Shown: positions 8,109 to 18,730 of the stretch, one piece after another
Layout of the letters: each line of letters begins with the position of its first letter
How positions within the stretch are numbered: position 1 is the stretch's first letter
NCBI GenBank assembly: GCA_012799725.1
Contig: JAAZKR010000070.1
Coordinates: 1 to 39,813, forward strand
From: Oligosphaeraceae bacterium
GTDB taxonomy: Bacteria > Verrucomicrobiota > Lentisphaeria > Oligosphaerales > Oligosphaeraceae
Reading direction: 5' to 3'
Length of the DNA stretch: 39,813 bases
Made by a program: the position numbers and the translations under genes
Notes under the pieces: model-generated
Told to the model about the DNA's origin: nothing
What the model saw: the letters and a program-made list of their open reading frames with translations, nothing else
Database searches by the model: none

Positions 8109-9899
8109 ATGCAGCTTAATGAGATTAAAAATAGTGAACTGAAAAACTGGCTACAAAGCTGGATAGACCTGTGCGCCCCCGACGATGTCGTCATTTGTGA
8201 CGGTACCAAAGAGCAGAATGACGGACTTTGCAATCTGATGGTCAAGAGTGGCACCTTCATCAAGCTCAGCGAGCCGGAAAACTCGTATCTGTGCCGTTCT
8301 GCAGTCAGCGACGTAGCCCGGGTAGAAGAGCGCACCTATATCTGCTCTGTAAAAAAAGAAGACGCCGGCCCAAGCAACCATTGGCGCGATCCGGTCGAAA
8401 TGAAGGCTGAATTCAACCAGCTTTTCAGAGGCTGCATGAAGGGACGCACTCTCTACGTTATCCCTTTCAGCATGGGACCGATAGAATCACCCATCGCCAA
8501 ATATGGCATAGAGCTGACCGACAGCCCCTACGTTGTGGTCAATATGTGTATCATGACTAGAGTTGGCTTGAGCGTGCTCAAGAAAATAGACAATGGCGCC
8601 GAATTTGTCAAATGCGTGCACTCTGTGGGCACACCGTTGGCTGACGGCGAGGCCGATGTACCATGGCCCTGCGCCGAAATGGACAAAAAGTACATCACCC
8701 ACTTCCCCGAAACCCGCGAAATCATTTCTTTCGGCTCCGGTTATGGCGGCAACGCACTGCTGGGCAAGAAGTGTTTCGCGCTGCGCATCGCTTCAGTTCA
8801 GGCGCGTGATGAAGGCTGGATGGCTGAGCACATGCTCATCTTGAAGCTCACCAGCCCCGAAGGCGTGGTCAAATATATCGCTGCCGCTTTCCCGAGTGCC
8901 TGCGGCAAAACCAACCTGGCCATGATGGAGCCCACTATACCCGGATGGAAAGTGGAAACCATAGGCGATGATATAGCCTGGATGAAGTTCGGCAAGGATG
9001 GCAGACTCTACGCCATCAATCCAGAAGCCGGCTTCTTTGGCGTCGCACCGGGCACCTCCATGAAGTCCAACCCCAACTGCATGCGCACCATCGCCAAGGG
9101 CAACAGCATCTTCACCAACGTCGCCATCACTATGGACGGTGGTGTCTGGTGGGAAGATCACGATGATGACCCCGAAGAGCTGGTTGACTGGATACGCCGC
9201 CCCTGGAAGAAAGGCGACAAGCGCAAAGCTGCACATCCCAACGCCCGCTTTACTACGCCGGCCGCACAGTGCCCGGTGATCGCGCCCGAATGGGAAGACC
9301 CCGCCGGCGTGCCCATCAGCGCCTTCCTGTTTGGTGGACGGCGCAGGACCGTTGTGCCGCTGGTCAACGAAGCTCTGGACTGGGAGCACGGCGTCTTCTT
9401 GGGCGCCACCATGGCCTCCGAGATGACTGCCGCCGCCGCCGGCGGCCAGGGCCAACTGCGTTTTGACCCCTTTGCCATGCTGCCTTTCTGCGGCTACCAC
9501 ATGGGCGATTACTTCAAGCACTGGCTCAAAATCGGCGAAAAAGCCGGCGACAAAGCACCAAAAATCTTCTATGTCAACTGGTTCAGAAGAGACGAATCTG
9601 GCAAATGGCTTTGGCCCGGTTACGGCGAGAATTCCCGCGTGCTGAAGTGGGTCTTCGAACGCTGTGCCGGTGAAGGCAAAAGCAAAGCCACCGCTATCGG
9701 CAACCTGCCCACCGAACAAGCCATAGACCTCGAAGGCATCAAGGTGGACCCCAAGGACATGCAGGAACTGCTCAAGGTGGACTGCCAGGGCTGGAAAGAA
9801 ATGCTCCCCCAAATCAAGGCGCATTTCGCCAAGTTCGGCGACCGCTTGCCCGAAGAGCTTAACAAACAGCTGGCGGCAATGGAGAAACGCCTGGGCTAA
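8109..9899 (+). CDS. pckG: phosphoenolpyruvate carboxykinase (GTP)
   Basis: [16 protein letters not shown]-loop, [34 protein letters not shown]; 596 aa, typical of GTP-PEPCK. Confidence 0.97.
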   Translation: MQLNEIKNSELKNWLQSWIDLCAPDDVVICDGTKEQNDGLCNLMVKSGTFIKLSEPENSYLCRSAVSDVARVEERTYICSVKKEDAGPSNHWRDPVEMKAEFNQLFRGCMKGRTLYVIPFSMGPIESPIAKYGIELTDSPYVVVNMCIMTRVGLSVLKKIDNGAEFVKCVHSVGTPLADGEADVPWPCAEMDKKYITHFPETREIISFGSGYGGNALLGKKCFALRIASVQARDEGWMAEHMLILKLTSPEGVVKYIAAAFPSACGKTNLAMMEPTIPGWKVETIGDDIAWMKFGKDGRLYAINPEAGFFGVAPGTSMKSNPNCMRTIAKGNSIFTNVAITMDGGVWWEDHDDDPEELVDWIRRPWKKGDKRKAAHPNARFTTPAAQCPVIAPEWEDPAGVPISAFLFGGRRRTVVPLVNEALDWEHGVFLGATMASEMTAAAAGGQGQLRFDPFAMLPFCGYHMGDYFKHWLKIGEKAGDKAPKIFYVNWFRRDESGKWLWPGYGENSRVLKWVFERCAGEGKSKATAIGNLPTEQAIDLEGIKVDPKDMQELLKVDCQGWKEMLPQIKAHFAKFGDRLPEELNKQLAAMEKRLG

Positions 9900-9926
9900 A
9901 AGCCCTGAGGAAAAACAACATGACCA

Positions 9927-9973
9927 GGCTCCAAGGCAAGAAGAAATACAACTCCATCGCCTTGGAGCCTTTT
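9927..9973 (+). terminator. rho-independent terminator downstream of pckG
   Basis: Perfect 11-bp inverted repeat GGCTCCAAGGC…GCCTTGGAGCC followed by TTTT. Confidence 0.75.
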
Positions 9974-9995
9974 CTATCGCCAGGAGACAAGTTTA

Positions 9996-10496
9996 ATGCC
10001 CGAAGCAAATGACCTCAACGTGCAGCGCCCACTCTGGGCACCATGGCGCATAGCATATATACGCGGCGAAAAACCGAAAGGCTGCTTTTTCTGTGAAAAG
10101 GGGGGACGCGACCGCATCGAAGATCATGTCGTCTATAAAGGCAAACGCTGCTTTGTGCTGCTCAATGATTTTCCCTATAACTCCGGCCATCTGCTGGTAG
10201 CACCATATAGACACCTGGCCGACTTGGCGCTGTTGGAGCCGGAAGAGCTGCAAGAACTCGGCGAACTGTTGATTAAAGCAGAAACTGTGCTGCGAGAAAC
10301 CATGCGTCCTGACGGCTTTAACATAGGCTTTAACATAGGCCATGCCGCTGGTGCCGGCGTCAAAGATCATGTGCACGGCCATGTAGTTCCGCGCTGGGTC
10401 GGAGACACTAACTTCATGCCGGTGCTTAATGCTGGTCATTGCATACCGGAAGCCTTGGACGCTACCGCTGAATTGCTGCGCCAAGCCTGGAGGTGA
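9996..10496 (+). CDS. HIT family protein (histidine-triad hydrolase)
   Basis: CFFCEK zinc-like motif, NDFPYNSGHLLVAPYRH, GFNIGHAAGAGVKDHVHGHVVPRWVGDTNFMPV with HxHxH. Confidence 0.93.
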   Translation: MPEANDLNVQRPLWAPWRIAYIRGEKPKGCFFCEKGGRDRIEDHVVYKGKRCFVLLNDFPYNSGHLLVAPYRHLADLALLEPEELQELGELLIKAETVLRETMRPDGFNIGFNIGHAAGAGVKDHVHGHVVPRWVGDTNFMPVLNAGHCIPEALDATAELLRQAWR

Positions 10497-10568
10497 AAGC
10501 CTGCCCCCAGAAACAGCAACCCAGAAACTGGTTCGACAGATTCATGACAATTTCGATAAGGGGATCAC

Positions 10569-11843
10569 ATGCAGCAACCTGCCTTTGAATGCAAGCATCG
10601 TCCTGTACGCTTGGGTATTATCGGCCTAGGCCCTCGTGGCGAGACTCTATTGGCCACCCTTATGCTCATGCCCGAAGTGGCCGAAATCGTAGCCATTTGC
10701 GATCTGCGCCAGGACCGTATTGATAAATTCACCGGCATCCTGGCACACGAGAAACGCCCCGCCGCCAAATGTTTCCGCGATTATAACGACTTGCTGGCAT
10801 TGCCTGAAGTAGAGGCGGTTCTTATCCCAACTTCCTGGAACTCGCACCTACAAATCGCCTCTGCCGCTATGCGTCATGGCAAATATGTGGGTTTGGAAGT
10901 AGGTGGCGCCTCATCCCTGGAAGAACTCTGGCAGCTGGTACATGCTGCTGAAAGCACCGGCGTATCCTGCATGATGCTGGAGAATTGCTGTTATGGGCGC
11001 AACGAGCTTCTTGCTCTAAACTTGGCCAGGCGAGGTCTTTTCGGTGAACTGGTGCATTGCAGCTGCGGCTATGAGCACGATTTAAGCTATATGGCCTGTG
11101 AGGTTGAAAACGGTCTCGAAAGAGCCTTGCACAATCTGCATCGCAACGGCGACCTTTATCCAACCCACGGCCTGGGGCCTATCGCTAAGATACTGCGCAT
11201 CAATCGCGGCAACCGCTTTCTTTCATTAACCTCTACAGCAAGCAAGGCCAGGGGCTTTGCCGCTGCTGCTGCAAAACAAAATCGGGGCGGCAGCAGCCCG
11301 CAGCACGTTTTCAACATGGGTGACGTAGTCACTACCGTCATTCGCTGCGCCCAAGGCGAGACCATCACCTTGGTGCATAGCGTTTCACTGCCCAGACCCT
11401 ACTCACGCAATTGCCGAGTACAAGGCACCAAGGGAATTTGGTTGGAAGACACCAAAGGCATCTACATAGATGGCATTAGCCCCAGTTACGAGAAAATAGA
11501 CGTCGCCGGCAATCCCTATACCGTACATGAATGGAGCCCGGTGGAAGAATTCTACGAAAAGTACGATCACCCCATCTGGCAGGAATTCCGCAAAAACCCC
11601 AGCGGCGGCCATGGCGGCATGGACACCCTGACCCTGCGTGCTTTCTGCGAGGCGGTCAGCCAAGGCATCGAGCCGCCCATAGATGTCTATGACTGCGCTG
11701 CTTGGATGAGCATCACCTGCCTCTCAGAGCAGTCCATTGCCATGGGCAGCATGCCTGTGCCATGCCCGGACTTTACCAACGGAAAATGGCTGAGCCGAAA
11801 AGCAGCGCCGCCCAGCTTCTGGAATCTGGATGAAGTGCAATGA
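10569..11843 (+). CDS. Gfo/Idh/MocA-family protein, GH109-like (NAD-dependent glycosidase-type)
   Basis: N-terminal Rossmann VRLGIIGLGPRGE; HRNGDLYPTHGLGPIAKILRINRGNRF; GGHGGMD; VYDCAAWMSITCLSEQSIA…CPDFTNGKW, which resemble GH109 proteins. Confidence 0.8.
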   Translation: MQQPAFECKHRPVRLGIIGLGPRGETLLATLMLMPEVAEIVAICDLRQDRIDKFTGILAHEKRPAAKCFRDYNDLLALPEVEAVLIPTSWNSHLQIASAAMRHGKYVGLEVGGASSLEELWQLVHAAESTGVSCMMLENCCYGRNELLALNLARRGLFGELVHCSCGYEHDLSYMACEVENGLERALHNLHRNGDLYPTHGLGPIAKILRINRGNRFLSLTSTASKARGFAAAAAKQNRGGSSPQHVFNMGDVVTTVIRCAQGETITLVHSVSLPRPYSRNCRVQGTKGIWLEDTKGIYIDGISPSYEKIDVAGNPYTVHEWSPVEEFYEKYDHPIWQEFRKNPSGGHGGMDTLTLRAFCEAVSQGIEPPIDVYDCAAWMSITCLSEQSIAMGSMPVPCPDFTNGKWLSRKAAPPSFWNLDEVQ

Positions 11844-12007
11844 TAACACCAGTCAAGCAAGCGTAAATACTGCCTACGGATTGCTCTTTGCTTTTTGCAT
11901 ATGTCTTCCAAATTTCCGACAATGGCTGTCTAGCCATGACTTTCAAAGCTCGCTTATAATCATTTTTGCCCTCCGGCCTATGATGAGAAGCAATCATTGA
12001 ATATGCA

Positions 12008-13219
12008 ATGTCATTTCGGGTTAAACACATTGTTTTTTTGTATCTGCTGTCGTTTTCTGCACTTTTGGCTCAGATAACACCGATTATCTCAGAAAACGTA
12101 GAAGAGCTGCTATTGCGGGTGCGGACTTCCTCGCTGGAAGATACCAGGGCTCTGGCGCAAGCCTCACTGCTTTTTGCCCGTGAAATAGACCGCAGCATAG
12201 GGTTCGCCGGAATCCCAAGGCGCGCCATGCAACTGACTATACTGCGCCCCGGCGAGAGTGTCAGCGAGCATGAATCCGATTTATGCTTCCCCCACGGAAG
12301 CAACTCGTTATTGATCAGCTACGAGCTCTGCAAGGCCTTGCTGAGAAGGCGTATAGAAGAAGACTTAGGCCTGCCGGTTGCCAAACCGGACTCCATTGAC
12401 TGGCTGGCCGCTGCCGTCTGTCGCCGTGTCTTTTTCGGCGGCAAGGGCTTGTCAAGTTATTACCGGCCCGACTACAGCGTGGCGCAACGACAATTCCGAC
12501 AAGGACGTTTTCCCAAGTTGGAAATACTACTGCGCATCAGCCCTTCTCCGAAGCGCAGCGCCATTTTCAGGCTGTACATGCTGCACTGCGATTTATTTCT
12601 TGCCAGGCTGGAAAACCTGCCCGAAGGCAGCAGCTTCATTCGTCAGCTGCTGGAATTGGAACTACATGGGCGCAGCCCCTGCGAAGCCCTGGAATTCCTG
12701 CTGGGCGAGAACCTATTGCCTCCGGACAATCTGCAAAGCTGGTATGAAAAAGGCGTACAAGCTGAAAGTGTGCGTGGCCTGCGATTCAATGAACTGGACA
12801 GCATCCTATCCGAACTAGAGGACTTATTCAATCCGGTTATCCTGCAACCCGGTGAAAAAAGAAGCATCAAAAAAATCCCCATGCGCGATATGCCCAAACA
12901 CCTGAAAGACTACAATCTCAATACCCAAGCTATCAGCCTCATGCAAAACAGGCTTTCAAGGCTAAGCAAACAAGCGCCTTTCCTGTTGCAGGAACCCATG
13001 TACAAATTCAATGCTGCTCTAGGCACGTTGCGCCAAAATAAACGAAGACGCTCCCAAAAAGAATTCAAACTGGCCGAAAAAGAATTCCAAAAAGCTTTGG
13101 CCAGACAAAGCCGCATCGCCGAGTTGCATGAGAAACATGCCGCTGCAAAAATGCCGCCGTTGCTGCCTTTCGCCAGCTTTCTGAACGCGGTAGACCTGGC
13201 TCAAAAAACAAAACCTTGA
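12008..13219 (+). CDS. predicted exported hypothetical protein
   Basis: 403-aa ORF with signal-peptide-like N-terminus (MSFRVKHIVFLYLLSFSALLAQ). No family recognised. Confidence 0.7.
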   Translation: MSFRVKHIVFLYLLSFSALLAQITPIISENVEELLLRVRTSSLEDTRALAQASLLFAREIDRSIGFAGIPRRAMQLTILRPGESVSEHESDLCFPHGSNSLLISYELCKALLRRRIEEDLGLPVAKPDSIDWLAAAVCRRVFFGGKGLSSYYRPDYSVAQRQFRQGRFPKLEILLRISPSPKRSAIFRLYMLHCDLFLARLENLPEGSSFIRQLLELELHGRSPCEALEFLLGENLLPPDNLQSWYEKGVQAESVRGLRFNELDSILSELEDLFNPVILQPGEKRSIKKIPMRDMPKHLKDYNLNTQAISLMQNRLSRLSKQAPFLLQEPMYKFNAALGTLRQNKRRRSQKEFKLAEKEFQKALARQSRIAELHEKHAAAKMPPLLPFASFLNAVDLAQKTKP

Positions 13220-13403
13220 TTTTGGGAAATGTCAGACAGCCAACCTGCATATGAAGAGGCGTGGCGCCACTGAACGCTAAAACACCCTGTCCACAATGTT
13301 CCACCTGCATATTTCAAACAATGTGAATTTTATCCAAGCGTGATATATAGTAAGTCGCTGCCCAGAATTACTGGTTATGATTGACTTAAACCGGAGAAAA
13401 AAA

Positions 13404-14273
13404 ATGGATTTTTTTGGCTGCTATACTGCAATCGTGACCCCATTTAGAGATCACGAGGTTGACTACGCCGCATTACACAAATTGGTTGACGAGCAAATAG
13501 AGGCTGGTGTCACCGGTTTGGTGCCGGTAGGCACCACCGGTGAATCGCCCACCTTGAATTTTGAAGACCACATAAAGGTGATAGAACGAGTCAACAGCTG
13601 GGTCAATAAACGCTGTCAAGTGATAGCCGGAACCGGCGCCAACTCCACCGAAGAGGCCATACACTTGAGCAAGCTGGCCGCCGAAATCGGCGTAGATGCC
13701 ACCTTGCAGGTAAGCCCCTACTACAACAAACCCAGCGCAGAAGGACTCTACCGACATTTCAACAAGGTCGCCGAGGCGTCGGGCCTGCCCATGGTGCTCT
13801 ATAATGTACCCGGACGCACCGGCAGGGAAATTCCACTGGATATCGTGCTGCGCCTAAGCAAAATTCCCCTGGTACAGGCTATCAAGGAAGCCAGTGGCAA
13901 TGTAGACCGGGTAAGCGCCATCTTGAATGCCTGTGACATCACAGTGCTCAGTGGTGATGACAATCTGACCCTGCCTATGATGGCTTTGGGCGCCAAAGGA
14001 GTCATAAGTGTTGCATCCAATGTTATACCCGCTGAAATCAGCGCCATGGCGGCACTGGCACTGCAAGGCGATTTTGCCGCAGCCTTGCGCATACACCGAA
14101 ATTTCTACCCCCTGTTTCGAGACCTGTTTATCGAAAGCAATCCCATACCGGTGAAGGCAGCACTGGCACAAATGGGCAAAATCAAAGAGGAATACCGCCT
14201 GCCCCTGTGCGAACTCGATGAAGGCAAACGCCAGAAACTAATGGCGACTCTTAAAGAAGTAGGCGTAATCTAA
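13404..14273 (+). CDS. dapA: 4-hydroxy-tetrahydrodipicolinate synthase
   Basis: MDFFGCYTAIVTPF, GTTGESPTLN, SPYYNKPSAEGLYRHF, YNVPGRTG, VQAIKEASGN. ORF opens at 13377, but 13404 gives the canonical start after GGAGA. Confidence 0.96.
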   Translation: MDFFGCYTAIVTPFRDHEVDYAALHKLVDEQIEAGVTGLVPVGTTGESPTLNFEDHIKVIERVNSWVNKRCQVIAGTGANSTEEAIHLSKLAAEIGVDATLQVSPYYNKPSAEGLYRHFNKVAEASGLPMVLYNVPGRTGREIPLDIVLRLSKIPLVQAIKEASGNVDRVSAILNACDITVLSGDDNLTLPMMALGAKGVISVASNVIPAEISAMAALALQGDFAAALRIHRNFYPLFRDLFIESNPIPVKAALAQMGKIKEEYRLPLCELDEGKRQKLMATLKEVGVI

Positions 14274-14320
14274 GAAACCGTTAAAAATCAAGTTGCATTT
14301 CCGGTTTCTTTAATTTTTTT
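14272..14320 (+). terminator. rho-independent terminator downstream of dapA
   Basis: AAGAAACCG…CGGTTTCTT inverted repeat followed by TAATTTTTTT. Confidence 0.6.
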
Positions 14321-14361
14321 GACTACTCCTAAGCGGCAAAGAAACGCCCGAGCACCTTGAC

Positions 14362-14859
14362 ATGGAACTGAAAAACACTTTGAAGCTCGATCTGATCGAG
14401 CTGCCTCCGGAAGGCGCAAGGCTCTACGGCGAAGTGAGCTTTGAAGACTTGCAGATAGAAGAAGAACCACGGTTCTTTTTCACTAAGCCGGTTAGCTATG
14501 AGCTGCGCCTGCAACCCTGCGGTGGTCAAAATGTACTGCTGCTGGGTGAACTACAGGCCGAAATCAACTTGATATGTGACCGCTGTGGCAAACCGGGCAG
14601 TATGAAACTGCCCGCCGATAAGGTCTGCCATCAGTACGAAAATGCTTATGGCAAATACATTGATTTGACTAATGACATTCGCGAGGATATATTAATCGTT
14701 TTTCCGCAAAAGGCACTCTGTGACCGGAACTGTCGGGGGCTCTGCCCCAAATGCGGACAGGATCTGAACTTGGAGGAATGCGAATGCGGTGTGGACGCCG
14801 AAACGCAAGGCGAGTTGCACAACCCTTGGCAAGGCTTGGACGCACTGCAATTGGAATAA
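14362..14859 (+). CDS. yceD: DUF177 / YceD family protein (large ribosomal RNA accumulation protein-like)
   Basis: Directly precedes rpmF and carries the DUF177-type CDRCG…CDRNCRGLCPKCGQDLN…C cysteine pattern. Confidence 0.85.
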   Translation: MELKNTLKLDLIELPPEGARLYGEVSFEDLQIEEEPRFFFTKPVSYELRLQPCGGQNVLLLGELQAEINLICDRCGKPGSMKLPADKVCHQYENAYGKYIDLTNDIREDILIVFPQKALCDRNCRGLCPKCGQDLNLEECECGVDAETQGELHNPWQGLDALQLE

Positions 14860-14972
14860 GCCCCCCGCAAAAGCTTGTTCAACTGCCCGTTTCATTTGCT
14901 TTTCCAACCAGATCGACTCCTTAGAAGACCCGGTTTACATTTTTTCTTTCACACTCATTTGGAGCTAGCATT

Positions 14973-15161
14973 ATGGCTGTTCAACAAAGTAAAGTCAGTA
15001 AGATGCGCGTTCGCATCCGCCGCGCTGCCAATCGTTATCGCGGTGTACAACCCACCAATTGCACCAATTGCCAAGCGCCCTGCCTGCCCCACCGTGTCTG
15101 CCGTGAATGCGGCATGTATGACGGCAAGCAGGTCATTGCCCCAAAGGCAGCTGAGGCATAA
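14973..15161 (+). CDS. rpmF: 50S ribosomal protein L32
   Basis: MAVQQSKVSKMRVRIRRA…CTNCQAPCLPHRVCRECGMYDGKQVI; located between yceD and plsX. Confidence 0.93.
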   Translation: MAVQQSKVSKMRVRIRRAANRYRGVQPTNCTNCQAPCLPHRVCRECGMYDGKQVIAPKAAEA

Positions 15162-15166
15162 GTTCG

Positions 15167-16204
15167 ATGGCCGGCATTCCGATAGCGGTCGATATAATGG
15201 GTGGCGATTATGCTCCTGAAGCTATTATCCAGGGTGCTGCCGCCGCATTGGACAGTTTTGGTGATGCCTACTATCTTTTTCTAGTAGGCAAACCCGAGCT
15301 GATCACCGACTCGTTACGCTCCATAGGCAAGTTGGATCATCCACAATTGGAAATCGTAGAAGCTCCCGACCATATTGCCATGGGCGACCACCCTATTAAT
15401 GCCGTGCGCAACAAGCCCAAGGCCTCCATTAATGTAGCAGTGGACTTGGTCAAGAAGAAGCGCGCACGGGGTGTCTTTAGCGCCGGCAATACCGGGGCAG
15501 CCGTAGGTTCTTCCTACCTGAAAATGCATATGCTGCCAGGCTTGGAACGCCCCTGTATCGCCACTGTACTGCCACATGAACACGGCAATTTCGTGCTGTT
15601 GGACGCAGGCGCCACGGTGGATTGCTCTGCGCATAATCTGGCACAGTTTGCAGTCATGGGTGATATCTATGCGCGTACCGTACTCAAACGCAAGGAACCA
15701 CGCGTCGGCATACTGAGCAACGGCACCGAGGTAGGCAAAGGCAACTATCTGACTACGGAAGCATTCAAGTTGCTGCGCGATGTGGAAAGCATGAACTTCA
15801 TCGGCAATGTTGAAGGACATCATCTTTTCGCCGGTGAAGTAGATGTGGTAGTCTGCGATGGATTCTTGGGCAACGTAGTGCTTAAATGCTCCGAGCAAAT
15901 TGCCAAATCCATGGGGCAAATGCTCAAGCAACAATTGATGAAAAAACTATTCTGGAAGCTGGGTGCCCTGCTCTCCCGTGGCGCGTTCAAGGAATTCAAA
16001 CAACGCTTAGACCCTACCGAAGTGGGCGGCGCACCGCTGCTGGGAGTCAACGGCACCTGTGTTATAGGACACGGCAACTCCAATCCCAAAGCTGTTAAAA
16101 ATGGCATACACGCAGTGGGAGAGCTGATCAGCCAAGACGTTAATGATGCCATAGTGGAACAAATACACCATTATGGACTGGACAATTTGCTCGGAACGCG
16201 TTGA
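15167..16204 (+). CDS. plsX: phosphate acyltransferase PlsX
   Basis: IAVDIMGGDYAPEAIIQGA, VSAGNTGA-type FSAGNTGAAVGSS, LLDAGATVDCSAHNL, VGILSNGTEVGKG, VVCDGFLGNVVLK. Confidence 0.97.
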   Translation: MAGIPIAVDIMGGDYAPEAIIQGAAAALDSFGDAYYLFLVGKPELITDSLRSIGKLDHPQLEIVEAPDHIAMGDHPINAVRNKPKASINVAVDLVKKKRARGVFSAGNTGAAVGSSYLKMHMLPGLERPCIATVLPHEHGNFVLLDAGATVDCSAHNLAQFAVMGDIYARTVLKRKEPRVGILSNGTEVGKGNYLTTEAFKLLRDVESMNFIGNVEGHHLFAGEVDVVVCDGFLGNVVLKCSEQIAKSMGQMLKQQLMKKLFWKLGALLSRGAFKEFKQRLDPTEVGGAPLLGVNGTCVIGHGNSNPKAVKNGIHAVGELISQDVNDAIVEQIHHYGLDNLLGTR

Positions 16205-16294
16205 AATTATTTGCAGGCAGCCACGAATCGTCCAATATATGCCTGCCGCATTTTCGCAGACGAGCAGACGGGACAACCCGTAAATCACCTGACT

Positions 16295-17221
16295 ATGAGT
16301 TTACGCATCGCATTACTTTTTTCCGGCCAAGGCGCTCAGCAACCCGGTATGGGCAAGGATTTTTTTGAGCTTTACGCCGATGTGCGGAACTTATTCCGCG
16401 AAGCAGATTTAACCTTGGGGCGAAAGCTTTCCGAGCTCTGCTTTCATGGCAGCATCGAGGATTTGACCGCCAGCGCCAATTGTCAACCGGCTATCTTCTG
16501 CGTCTCAGTAGCAGCCTGCCTGGCTCTGCACAAAGAACGTCCTTTCAAGCCAGTCGCCTGCGCCGGGCTCAGCCTGGGCGAATACGCCGCCTTGCATTGC
16601 GCAGGTTCGCTGGGCTTTGCCGAAACCCTGAAGCTGGTAGCCAGGCGCGGTGAACTCATGGACCGAGCCTGCCGGGAGCATGACGGCGGCATGGCTGCCC
16701 TGCTTAGTGTACCGCAAGAAATCATCGCTGAACTCTGCGCTAAACATAAGCTGGAAATCGCCAACTACAACAGTCCGGATCAAACCATTATCAGTGGTGC
16801 CAGTGTGGCCATTAATGCCGTCCTCAACGACTTGCACGAGTTGGGACAAAAAGCCGTGCGGCTGCAAGTAGCCGGTGCCTTTCATTCCAGCCTCATGCAC
16901 GGAGCGCAGGAGCTTTTTGCACCGGAACTCGCCAAATATACATTCAACCCGCCGCAATGCCTGTTTGCGCAAAATTATAGCGGCAGTTTTACCTCTTGCC
17001 CAGATGAAATTTCTGATAATCTTTTGCGGCAGGTTTCCGGCTCGGTACGCTGGGAAGACTGTTTTCGGCTTTTGATGGCCAATAGCGATCTTTGCATTGA
17101 ACTGGGGCCGGGGACTGTGCTTAGCGGGCTGGCCAAAAGAATACAGCGCGACTTCCCGGTATTCAGCATCAATTCCGTAGACAGCTTGCAACAAACGCTG
17201 GCCGCATTGCGGGAAATATAA
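16295..17221 (+). CDS. fabD: malonyl-CoA:ACP transacylase
   Basis: ALLFSGQGAQQPGMGKD, CAGLSLGEYAAL, VAGAFHSSLM. The start at 16295 (MSLRIALLFSG) is favoured over the ORF start at 16211. Confidence 0.96.
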   Translation: MSLRIALLFSGQGAQQPGMGKDFFELYADVRNLFREADLTLGRKLSELCFHGSIEDLTASANCQPAIFCVSVAACLALHKERPFKPVACAGLSLGEYAALHCAGSLGFAETLKLVARRGELMDRACREHDGGMAALLSVPQEIIAELCAKHKLEIANYNSPDQTIISGASVAINAVLNDLHELGQKAVRLQVAGAFHSSLMHGAQELFAPELAKYTFNPPQCLFAQNYSGSFTSCPDEISDNLLRQVSGSVRWEDCFRLLMANSDLCIELGPGTVLSGLAKRIQRDFPVFSINSVDSLQQTLAALREI

Positions 17222-17259
17222 GAACAAAAGTACTTGTCACTAAAATTGGAGTTTCGCTC

Positions 17260-18012
17260 ATGCTACATGGTCTAACCGGTCAATGCGCCTTGATCACCGG
17301 CGCCACCCGCGGCATAGGACGCGCCATTGCCGAACGTTTGGCCCATGCCGGTGCCAACTTGGGTATCGTAGGCACCAACCTGCAACGCTGCAGTGAAGTA
17401 GCCGAGGAAATCGGCAATGCTTATCGGATCACAGTAAAACCCTTTGCCTGCGACGTGGCTCAAACCAAACAAGCCGAACAGGTCGTCAATGATATGCTCG
17501 CCGCGTACGGCAAAATCGATATCCTGATCAATAATGCCGGCATCACCAAGGACAACCTGCTCATGAGACTCAGCGAAGAAGACTGGGACGCAGTAATCAA
17601 TACCAACCTCAAAGGTGTGTACAATTTCTGTAAGGCAGCAACCCGAAGCATGATGAAAGCAAAATACGGCAGAATCATCAATGTCTCATCAGTGGTTGCA
17701 CTCTGTGGAAATGCCGGACAATGCAACTATGCCGCCGCCAAGGCCGGAATCATAGGCTTCAGTAAATCCTTGGCAAAAGAACTGGCAGGCAGAAATGTAA
17801 CCGTCAACGTCATCGCACCGGGATTCATAAATACCGATATGACAGAAATGCTGCCAGACCAAATCAAGGAAAAACTTAAGGAAAATATACCGTTGGGAAG
17901 AATAGGAAAACCGGAAGAAATAGCCGAAACTGTAGCGTTCCTGTGCGCGCAAAATGCAGCATACATTACCGGACAGGTTATTAGCGTAGATGGCGGAATG
18001 AGCATGGCTTGA
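17260..18012 (+). CDS. fabG: 3-oxoacyl-ACP reductase
   Basis: TGATRGIGRAIA, NNAGITKDNLLMRL, YAAAKAGIIGFSKSLA, ISVDGGMSM. Confidence 0.97.
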   Translation: MLHGLTGQCALITGATRGIGRAIAERLAHAGANLGIVGTNLQRCSEVAEEIGNAYRITVKPFACDVAQTKQAEQVVNDMLAAYGKIDILINNAGITKDNLLMRLSEEDWDAVINTNLKGVYNFCKAATRSMMKAKYGRIINVSSVVALCGNAGQCNYAAAKAGIIGFSKSLAKELAGRNVTVNVIAPGFINTDMTEMLPDQIKEKLKENIPLGRIGKPEEIAETVAFLCAQNAAYITGQVISVDGGMSMA

Positions 18013-18206
18013 CAGAAGGCAAAAAAGTGTCAACATGCGTAAGCTATTGAACAAGAAATTGTTATAGATGCAAAAAAGGCACTTGCATTCTCCGGAATAA
18101 CAATTATCTTAATTGGGTTCCCAACATAATTTTCAACGTTCTTTTATTTTCGTGTTCCTGCATGCCCATGCACGCAGGTTAGAATTCTAAACTCAAGGAG
18201 TAATAA

Positions 18207-18452
18207 ATGCCTAACATTGAAGAACAGGTCAAGGAGATCATCGTCGAGCAACTTGGCGTACGTAAAGACCAGGTACAAGATCAGGCTCGTTTTATTGAAG
18301 ACCTCGGAGCGGACTCGTTGGACACCGTGGAACTGGTGATGGAGTTCGAGGAAGCCTTCAGCATTAAAATACCCGATGACATCGTTGAAAAGATGACCAC
18401 CGTCGGGCAAGCCATCAGCTATATCAAAGAGAAAACCGAAGCGGAATCCTAA
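18207..18452 (+). CDS. acpP: acyl carrier protein
   Basis: [19 protein letters not shown] with the 4'-phosphopantetheine serine; 81 aa. Confidence 0.98.
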   Translation: MPNIEEQVKEIIVEQLGVRKDQVQDQARFIEDLGADSLDTVELVMEFEEAFSIKIPDDIVEKMTTVGQAISYIKEKTEAES

Positions 18453-18584
18453 GCGATTTTAGCTGATTCTCGCTTCAGCAACATCATTGACGAAGTCTTC
18501 CTGTCCTGTCTTCGCTTTCCGATTATTCGGATGAATGACTAATGAATCGTTTTCAATTGTGGAGAGGCACGGGGGGCATACAGG

Positions 18585-18614
18585 CCACGCTCCAACCTGG
18601 AGTCGTGGTCTTTA
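18585..18614 (+). terminator. stem-loop in the acpP-fabF intergenic region; possible terminator/attenuator
   Basis: CCACG-CTCCA-ACC-TGGAG-T-CGTGG stem with one bulge, followed by TCTTTATTTTA. Confidence 0.45.
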
Positions 18615-18730
18615 TTTTACCGGTGTTGTATTCCGGTGTTATATTATTGCAGCAACCAGCTGAAATCGTAGGCTCCGCAGTGGCGCGGAGCTGCGGCTTC
18701 GTGTTTTGATATAAACAAGGGGGAATTTGC

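Noticed and set aside
8793-9824. 343-aa minus-strand ORF antisense to pckG
   Set aside because: Fully opposite a confidently identified PEPCK gene. GC-rich codon bias commonly opens antisense frames; no recognisable motifs.
10314-10337. Exact 12-bp tandem duplication GGCTTTAACATA in the HIT gene (GFNIGFNIG)
   Set aside because: The HIT family motif itself repeats here (GFNxGxNxG…), so only a minor local duplication.
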